NCBI GenBank assembly: GCA_023101725.1
Contig: JALJCO010013732.1
Location: forward strand, 124,001-188,000
From: Atherinomorus stipes
Lineage: Eukaryota; Chordata; Actinopteri; Atheriniformes; Atherinidae
Length of the DNA stretch: 64,000 nt
Direction: 5' to 3'
In this document: positions 57,201 to 64,000 of the stretch, one piece after another
How the letters are laid out: every line of letters begins with the position of its first letter
Numbering within the stretch: the first letter of the stretch is position 1
The notes under the pieces: model-generated
The model's database searches: none
Told to the model about the DNA's origin: nothing
What the model saw: only the letters and a program-made list of their open reading frames with translations
Program-made: the position numbers and the translations under genes

Positions 57201-60200
57201 ACCAATTGCCCACAGCTGTGAGCTGCATTCCAATTCCATGACAGGTCCAAGTCACCAGGGGGCATGGTTGGCTCCATCACCCGACTTACAGGTGTACAAA
57301 GGGCAACACCAACCTTTTTGTCCTCCCCATTTCCGAGAAAAAAACTGAAAAATCTCCCTGTAGCTCCGTCTCCTCCTCAGGAGAGGAGCTTCAGGTCTGC
57401 GTGGTTAGAACGGCTTCCAGCCACCACGAAGAAACACGTAGTTTCTAATGAACGTTTCTTATCATGCTCTGACATTTCTCGGAAAATGATGTTTGTGATG
57501 ATTCCATTATACAATTCTTCTGCACATTAAAGGCCCTGTACCTGATTTTATTTTAATCTCTTTCAGAGAAATGCTTTCTACACGGTATAATGTGTGTTAA
57601 AAGAGGTAGTTTCATAAAAATAAATCACTAATTGATTGCTTATATACATGAATCCAGGCCTTTTTAGTTTAGGTTTCTAAGGCTGGCGTGACGCTCTACT
57701 CATGCCAATGCGGTTCGTTCTACATATGTTTCGGTTTCCAATCAGCCACTTACAGCGTTTTCTAACGAGGAGTGCCCCCTCTCTGGCGTGCACGGCAGCA
57801 CTTCTAAACAGAACCGCATGGCGTCTACCGAAGGGAAAGTGGCGATACTTCAACAAAACAGACTGAAAGCATAAAAACTGAGGAGGAGAGAGATTCGAAA
57901 CGCAGGAGAGACCAAAGAAAGAATAAAGTTCGTGTAAATCTCGGTGGATTGTACTGAAGGTAGAGAGCAGCTGGATGCCTCGGACTGAATGTGGACTGGA
58001 AGTCCGCCTGGACAGGTATTTTTTCAATAACTTTCTTCTAAGTAACACGTTATATGTCCTCGGGTGCTGGCGCTTCCTCTGCTGGTCTACCGTATATAAT
58101 ACATAGTGATATTTACACCGTAACACGCCGAAGCTTTACATCACTGCTTCTCGAAGTGGCCGGTTAGAAACTTTATCAGGCTGTCATGTTGTAATGTCGC
58201 CTAAAACATCATAAATCATCATATATGTGCATCTGTTTACATAACTGTAGTTACGGTAAACTACCGGTTATGATAGAAAATGTCAATTAGCTGATCCGCA
58301 GCCATTTACTGCAACCAAAACAGTAAATTCACTGGAAGATGCAAGTTTTTTCTGGAGAGTTTCTTTGTGCAGGAGTATGAAACGTGCATGTTATTTTGTT
58401 CATGTTGAGAGGGAGGAGAGAAAACGAGAGTAGGAGCGTTTCTCACTGAGAAACAGTTAGGGGCGGGGCTTACAGTTCAAACTACACTGTTCACCTCGCT
58501 CATGGTTCGCAAATGTGCAAAATCAGGTATGGCGCCTTTAACTCAGGTTTGCAATCAGCCCTTCATCATCATCATCATCACTGTTTCTGTACCACTCCAG
58601 TCAGACAAAGACAGATCTAACGTGCAGAACTAGTGTAATATATTTTAGCCTTAACTATTAACTGAGTTCGGGTCATGGGTGAAAGACATAATTCAGGGAA
58701 ACTTGTTGCTCAGAAAATAATGCTGTTTTCTTCTTTAACCGGATTCATACTCATGCTGCATCTGCGTCTGTGTCAGGTTGGTGACGTTGTCACCGCCGTA
58801 CGTCCTGTATAGGTCGAACGAACCTACGGCGAACAATCCTTTCATACTGTATTAAAGTACTTAGAGTCTGACTAAAAAGGGACCAAAAGTTGCTGGGAAT
58901 TTCATGCAACTGGCACTTTAAACAAGTAAAAAAAAATAAAGCTTTTGAAATAGTTGTTTTATAACAGAGGATCTTTTATATGAAAGGATAAGATAAACAT
59001 TCTTGGATTGATTTACAGAATTGGTGCTAATTCAAAGTCTGAGATTCTGTAAAATTGTACATTTTTTCCTTTAAAATTATTTGTATGAGCTATCAAATTA
59101 TTGTTCTTAATCCTGTAAGTATCTTATCAGAATTTCACAACCAATGCATCCCTCCATTCTTTGCCGCTGTCATCAACATTAATTTCATGCTGCAGCATAT
59201 TTTCATAGTTTCATATTCTTTGGATGTAATTATATGTTGCTATGGCCTTTAGAAAATAAGTGATCCATGGGATATTTTTTAAGAGAATAGTCTCCTTGAT
59301 GTTATTAAGAAACATTTAATATTACCTGCTCTGGTTTTAAGAAATAAAACAACAAGCAAACAAAGAAAAAACAAAAAAAACAAAAAACAAAACAGAAATT
59401 GTCATGTTTTTTCTGCTTTCTTTCCCCTCTGCTTGTATGCAGCAGGGTACACCCTCTTTAAAGAGAGTTGAATTTTCTGCATGGCTCCTGCTCTGAGCCA
59501 GTGCACTTTCTTCCAGCTACAGACACTTGATTAATTGTAGGTGTCATTAATCAAAGTCTATTGGTGAGTCTGCAACTCTGCTCACAGGGGAACATGCAAG
59601 GCGACGTATGCATCCACACACTTTCTCACACACACAAAGAGTGGGCCTGTTTAATGTGCTGCGCAGCTGCAAGACTCAGGTCACCAAGTTTCTCCCCTGC
59701 AGTATGGAGAGAACTACCGCTGAGTTTAAAATAGGCACCATGAGGGTGCGAGGGCACATACACATACTGATACAGATGCACTGATACACACTTTTCTTTC
59801 AGTTTGGGGTTAGAGATAAAGGGAAATCATGGGGAAAAAAGTTATTTTTCTTTAAATGGGTCGGTATACCTCTCAGGGAGATCTTTAGTTCCACAAATTC
59901 ATCCTTTACAAGGTCACTGCAGACCTAAGGACAGCGCTAGTTTCTTTGGCCTGTGTGCGTGTGTGTGTGTGTGTTTAAAGCAAAGTTTCTCTAAAAAAGT
60001 GAACTGTGTGTCTAGGATTAAGTGTTCTCCAGTATTAGTTTTCTTCTACTGGTCTTCATGTGTAGTTGTATAGAGTATACATTTCCTATTAGGAAATACT
60101 TATTGGCTAGCATCACTGTATTGCTAATAGCAATGTTATGCAAAGCTAACAGTTGCATTTAGTAGTCAGTGGGTGTTGTACTTTGGCTTTGGATTTTGCA

Positions 60201-63200
60201 GACTTAACACCTTTACACTTAATCCTCTAAGCTAATGCTAACTTTGATTTGTTCCAACATTGTAAGCTTTGGCCTGGCAGGTTAACACCGACAGTCTGCT
60301 TAAGGATGTGAAAGTACCGATACTGTAGAGGTGCAGAGTGGACGTGCTGGCAGAATTAGGTTGGTTGAATTAAAAAAAAAAGGCTTGGATTTCATTTAGA
60401 CATTGGTCAAGGAGCACATAATGTGTTATGGTGTCTGATGAGGCTCCTCCAAAAGAGCTTGTTGTAGTGAGTAGCCAGTAGCTGAGAGAAGTCTACAAAC
60501 TGAGCATTTAGTAACAATGGAATAACTCCATTAAATAAAGCAGCAGCAATTATTATACAGGATCTGGAGCAGGAATATATAATGTCAGTTTGGAGTTTCG
60601 CGCTTGGTATCGCTGAGACAGTTTTTTCTGCCTGCTGAGCGTCTGATCTTAAAGATCAGAGCTGCTTTCTCTTTGATGACAAAGTGGAATCCATCCAATA
60701 CTTAGAGACGCTTCACTCAAGATCCTAAATGCTAACCTCCTAGTGGAGCAGAAGAACAAAGTAAGCAAATATTTGGAATGACCACAGTTTCCTTACAGTC
60801 CTTTTCATGCTGCCTGTTGATGTTGTGGATTGCAGTCCTGTTTGTAAAAAAAATTCTATGCTCAGCTGCTTCCATCCACCTCAGCTGTGTTTTAAATAAA
60901 CACCCCATAGTACCTGGAAATCTAAGATGAATTTTTACAGTTGTATGACACATTGTTAGAAACTTGTGACTCGATAAAGACTCTTATTTCATCACACTTA
61001 ATATACTGTCCATCCTTGCACGCGTCGCATATACTGCACGCAGACGCTGGGTCTTTCCATCACTTTAGTCTGGATGTGTGGATCTATCTGGATGAAGGGT
61101 GAAGGACATGAAGAGAAAAGTGACCAGCGTGTGAATAACTGCATGCCTTCGCTCTGGCAGAGTGATTTAGCTATTAATGTTTTGTATCTCGTGTGAAAAG
61201 GACTTTTGTATGGTAGATGGATCAGGGAGGTCAAAAGCAGTCACGCAGCAGAATCTACTTATAATGTGTAAGTGTCTCTGCAGTACTGGAACCTGGAAGG
61301 TTATTACACAGCACACACAGATACTGTGGCAGCGAAAGGGTGTTTTCTTTTGCAGTGATATATGACTGCTGTATGGAGAGGATTTTTGTTTATTCCTCGC
61401 ACACTTCGGTGAAAGCTATATGTGCAAATCTCTGTGGCGGCTTGGGAAGGATGAATGCCCAGTCATGTGAAAATGAAAGTACACCCTTCTTCAATTCAAA
61501 GGTTTTATATGTTAGGACATAATAAAAAATCATCTGTTCCTTGCTAGGCTTTAAAATAAAGTAAATGCAACCTCAGATAACCAACAACACATGAACACAC
61601 TGTGTAAATAATGACAATGTGTACAATGTCAAGTGTTTTATTACATATTGAGTTGTAATGACTAATTCTAAGATCTGAGACAAAAAGACAAGAGGACTTT
61701 TTATTGGTCTGATGTGAAAAACCTGAAAACTGAAAGAAGACATTATGACTATATTCCTATAATCTTAGCCTGTCCTACAACTATCATGTATGGACCAAAG
61801 TCATGACAAATCAACAGGCAAACAGTCGGCTGTCATCTCAACAAAGATTACAGCCAGAGCCATTTCTGTGTTCTCATGCATCAATCTAAATGGAATTTTA
61901 TTTGTTATCACATCAAAGCTCACATTGAATTCAAGAAATGTATTCATCAAAACGATCAGCACATATTTGAATAAACTGATATGTTACAGATCTATTGTCT
62001 GCTTCTGAGAATAATGTAAAATGATAATAATGAAAACTTCAGAATGCCAGATTCGAATAAGTTACTGCTTATTAATGGTCTTTAATAGATTAATCTGCTT
62101 TATCTATTAAAGCATTATTAAAGTGAGGCTAAGAAGCTATTATACCACATAACATGAAGAGTCTGTTCGTACCTTCTAAGCAAGTCTAAGGATGTGGCTG
62201 GAAGTTTGTTGCTTTTGCTTCCTAATGCAAGCCTGTTGTTTTTGCTCTGTGCTTGGAAGGATTTCTAATTCATTGTTCCTTTGAGGGTTAACACTAGGGA
62301 TGTTCGATATTGGCTTTTTTTTTTTTTTTTTTTTTTACCAATATCCAATATCTGATATTGTTCAACTCTTAATTTCCAATATCTGATATCAACTGATACT
62401 GATATATGCAGACAACTGTGACGTTGCATCTCTCATATTTTGAAAGATACAACTGCATTCTGCTCCGAGAGGAAACATCCCAAAAATAGCCTCATCTCAG
62501 GCAGAGGAGTTCATTTTGGACATCTGGCTGCCATATGTCAGATACTAGCAGGTCGTAGTCAACATGTGGCTAATTATAATGTTCACAACTTGAACGACAA
62601 CTTAAAACCAGATATATAAGCAGCTTCAAAGCAAAGCAGTCTGTAGCAGCAGCAGCCGCACCGTAGTCACATGACTTTAAAAGGAATGTTGGGATATGAA
62701 GTTCTTCCAGAATAACAGGTACTTTTCTACATGCAGGAGTGGTGCTGATGGAAGGAAATCCCATGAGATCTCGTTGTTCCGTTACGAAATCTCATGAGAT
62801 TTTGTAACGGAACAATGAGTAAAATATTTGTCATAAAAAAAAGAATATGGATATTTTCCGATATCACATTTTAATGCCAATATTGGCTGATAACATAGTA
62901 GGCAGTAATAACAGACATCCCTAGTTAACACTACTATTATACAGCATGTTTTCTGTTACCTCAAGCTTATTTTTTTTTTTCCTCCCTAATTTTTTAAAAC
63001 TCCCCTTTCTTTTCCTTGTTTTTTCCCATTTTTTTTTTTTTTTTTTTTTAGCATATCTAATTTACAGCAATAATGAAAAGCAGCTCTGGATAACCGCAGA
63101 AACCATGTTCAGTAGTTGCTCTGATGAAGTTTATCTCAGAGCAGAGCAGGATGAGCTCATTCATAAGCAGGTGGAAACAGTCACGACACCCACCTTGGAA

Positions 63201-63308
63201 CAGATTTCGTGGAGACTCGTAGCGATGGCTGCAGCAGGGGTATCACATCGGAACACGTGGCACTTCAACACACGAGTGTTTTTGTCTCTGGCCACATAGG
63301 CAAAATCC
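51289..63308 (-). CDS. apbb2: APP-binding family B member 2 (FE65-like 2), C-terminal six exons
   Basis: Adaptor that binds the cytoplasmic tail of amyloid precursor-type proteins through its second PTB domain. Coding exons in - strand order: 63308-63194, 54323-54248, 52269-52189, 52085-51970, 51851-51669, 51465-51289 (748 bp, 248 residues plus stop). The first encodes the end of PTB1 ([19 protein letters not shown]). The next joins it directly with [15 protein letters not shown]2 follows: [18 protein letters not shown], then [13 protein letters not shown], then [20 protein letters not shown] and [20 protein letters not shown]. The C-terminus is [14 protein letters not shown] and [16 protein letters not shown], with stop TGA at 51289-51291. 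Upstream exons (WW domain, start of PTB1) lie beyond the window. An 8.9-kb intron separates the PTB1 exon from the rest. The closest paralogue is apbb1; the HEICSK-IMAERK junction favours apbb2. Confidence 0.94.
52270..54247. other. apbb2 intron between 54248 and 52269 exons
   Basis: About 2 kb of moderately AT-rich unique sequence. No repeat family, RNA or gene was recognised. Confidence 0.5.
54432..54448. repeat. Poly(G) run
   Basis: Seventeen consecutive G on the + strand, in the first part of the large apbb2 intron. It is prone to length error in assembly. Confidence 0.9.
54793..54822. repeat. (TTTC)n microsatellite
   Basis: About seven units in the large apbb2 intron. Confidence 0.9.
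55115..55838. mobile_element. Nested palindromic GTGCCCAA-type repeats
   Basis: The outer ends read ggtgcccaaatccagtcctc and the complement of ttgggcacccctg. Between them are repeated words (tcctcaagag, caacacacctgaat, gcacatgtcattcagctc) in both orientations. At 55420-55797 a second element with ends gaggtgtccaaatc / attgggcacccctgatc is nested inside. Related to the simpler copy at 55935-56158. Common teleost non-autonomous DNA elements. Confidence 0.7.
55935..56158. mobile_element. Palindromic hAT-like MITE
   Basis: 224 bp, palindromic over most of its length. Ends are caggggtgcccaagtcc and the complement of ggaattggacacccttg; inside, caacacacctgaatcaaatg faces catttatttgattcaggtg. Flanks ATTTAACA (55927-55934) and ATTTAACT (56159-56166) match at 7 of 8 bases, as expected for an old hAT insertion. 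Confidence 0.8.
56594..57243 (-). mobile_element. Possible solo LTR
   Basis: Read on the - strand, the segment starts TGTCATGG and ends CTTGTTACA. It has a TATAAAAG box (complement of about 57176-57183) and an AATAAA signal (complement of 56720-56725) about 130 bp before its end. That layout fits a retrotransposon long terminal repeat. No 5-bp target duplication is visible and no internal region accompanies it, so this remains tentative; the borders may be those of another element. Confidence 0.4.
57527..58541 (-). mobile_element. TTAA-bounded DNA element, copy 2 (inverted)
   Basis: 1015 bp, reverse-complement counterpart of 8217-9178. It is bounded by TTAA at 57527-57530 and 58538-58541, with ends TTAAAGGCCCTGTACCTGAT and (complement) TTAAAGGCGCCATACCTGAT. 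It shares the GC box (ggggcggggc, about 58453-58462) and the block from 57660 to 58320 with copy 1. Frames open in it are not conserved as protein between the copies. Confidence 0.8.
58542..61460. other. Large apbb2 intron, middle part
   Basis: Contains a short ATC run at 58564-58581, an A-rich patch at 59340-59400 and otherwise AT-rich unique sequence. No gene, RNA or recognisable transposon was identified. Confidence 0.5.
61461..61640 (+). repeat. Fragment of a common teleost DNA element
   Basis: Ordered words cagtcatgtgaaaatgaaag, tacacccttcttcaattc, ggttttatatgttaggacat, aatcatctgttccttgct and gtaaatgcaacctcagataa match a widespread teleost interspersed repeat as I remember it. No inverted ends are visible here. 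Confidence 0.6.
62295..62923. mobile_element. hAT-type non-autonomous element with 8-bp target duplication
   Basis: 629 bp starting TAGGGATGT and ending ACATCCCTA, flanked by identical GTTAACAC at 62287-62294 and 62924-62931. Sub-terminal CGATATTGGC and CCAATATTGGCTGATA words match each other. A T run lies at about 62314-62337. An inner palindrome near 62764-62815 (atctcatgagat type) is also present. Non-coding. Confidence 0.9.
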
Positions 63309-64000
63309 CTGAAACATGGAGACAAAGGAATGATCGCACGTGAGTTTATAGCACACATAAGACTCAAACTTAATGTTCATCTTACTGTATCTTCAGAGAA
63401 GGTGATAGAAACACATTGTTCAAGGGTTGTAAACAAAAATCTCTATTTTCTTTAGGTGGATTAATGATCCTTCAGCTAAACTTATTCTAACCTTAACTAC
63501 ATTATTTCAGCTGCCTTTATAAGAATGGAAACAATGTGTGCCTCAAAAGAGAAGGTTTGTTTGTGATAAGGAGAAAGAGAGTCCAGTTGTGTTATTTAGG
63601 ATTAATAACAAGCAGCAATGCATGATTCAGATCTTTTAAGGTTTCTTTAAATATTAGTTTTAAATCACAACATGTTCTAGTTTGTACAAGCTGTATTTGG
63701 GAAAGAGGTTTTATCCACTTCACAAACTCCTATTGGTAAAGTGATAACAGCTTTTCCCCTCAAAGCTTCCTGGCATTATTCATTGAGAGCCACCTTTGAA
63801 CACGGTTGGATATTATGATCAAACACTTCTTTAAGGGCTTCAGACATCTCCCAAAGGACACTTGGCTGTGGAGCCAGTGTGTAGATGATTGCCAGTTTGT
63901 GTTCCATATTTCCTCTAGCAGTTTTTCTTGAGTTTCGGCCTCATTTTTATTTTATTTTTTATCTGTAGTTTCTTGAATCATTCGTATTACTTCTATTTGT
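63309..64000. other. apbb2 intron running out of the window
   Basis: Intron sequence upstream of the PTB1 exon on the - strand. AT-rich, with no further exon recognised before the window ends. Confidence 0.6.

Noticed and set aside
57677..58126. A 149-codon open frame on the - strand
   Set aside because: It lies wholly in the TTAA-bounded element. The matching stretch of copy 1 (8668-8943) has the similar words in a shorter, interrupted frame, so similarity reflects DNA repeat identity and not a protein.
1..64000. CRISPR arrays, operons, bacterial-type mobile islands or phage genes
   Set aside because: All genes are split vertebrate genes; the repeats are microsatellites and eukaryotic transposons, and none has spacer-repeat structure.

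Overview
The window looks like nuclear DNA of a ray-finned (teleost) fish. Five split vertebrate genes with GT/AG introns are readable: klb, ube2k, chrna9, nsun7 (all + strand) and apbb2 (- strand). From memory, human 4p14 carries KLB, UBE2K, CHRNA9, NSUN7 and APBB2 in this order, so the block is conserved synteny. Several genes that lie between them in human are absent here. The intergenic and intronic DNA carries typical teleost repeats: hAT-like elements with 8-bp target duplications, Tc1-like transposase debris, L1-like and L2-like LINE tails, tRNA-derived SINEs, fold-back MITEs and microsatellites. I cannot name the species.

Layout: 1-4442 holds the 3' six coding exons of klb (beta-klotho, an FGF co-receptor), with its first exon cut by the window edge and an apparent 1-bp deletion in exon 2. 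6035-14924 is a complete seven-exon ube2k (E2 ubiquitin-conjugating enzyme, 200 aa), whose introns hold a LINE tail, a TTAA-bounded element, a SINE and a hAT element. 17857-22654 is a complete six-exon chrna9 (nicotinic receptor alpha-9, 549 aa). 22655-28900 is intergenic, with LINE, SINE and Tc1 remnants and the nsun7 promoter. 28904-48547 is a complete twelve-exon nsun7 (RNA methyltransferase-like, 751 aa). 48548-51288 separates two convergent genes and holds a hAT element and a 260-bp fold-back. 51289-63308 carries the last six coding exons of apbb2 (FE65-like 2, PTB1 end plus PTB2), with a repeat-rich 8.9-kb intron.

The genes do not form one pathway: they act in FGF19/21 signalling, ubiquitin chain building, cholinergic transmission in hair cells, RNA modification or sperm function, and APP adaptor signalling. 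I found no convincing new biological system. The observations most worth checking are the klb frameshift, the degenerate catalytic motif of nsun7, the near-identical 67-bp repeats flanking nsun7 exon 6, the two opposed copies of a TTAA-bounded element about 49 kb apart, and three hAT-like insertions with intact 8-bp target duplications.
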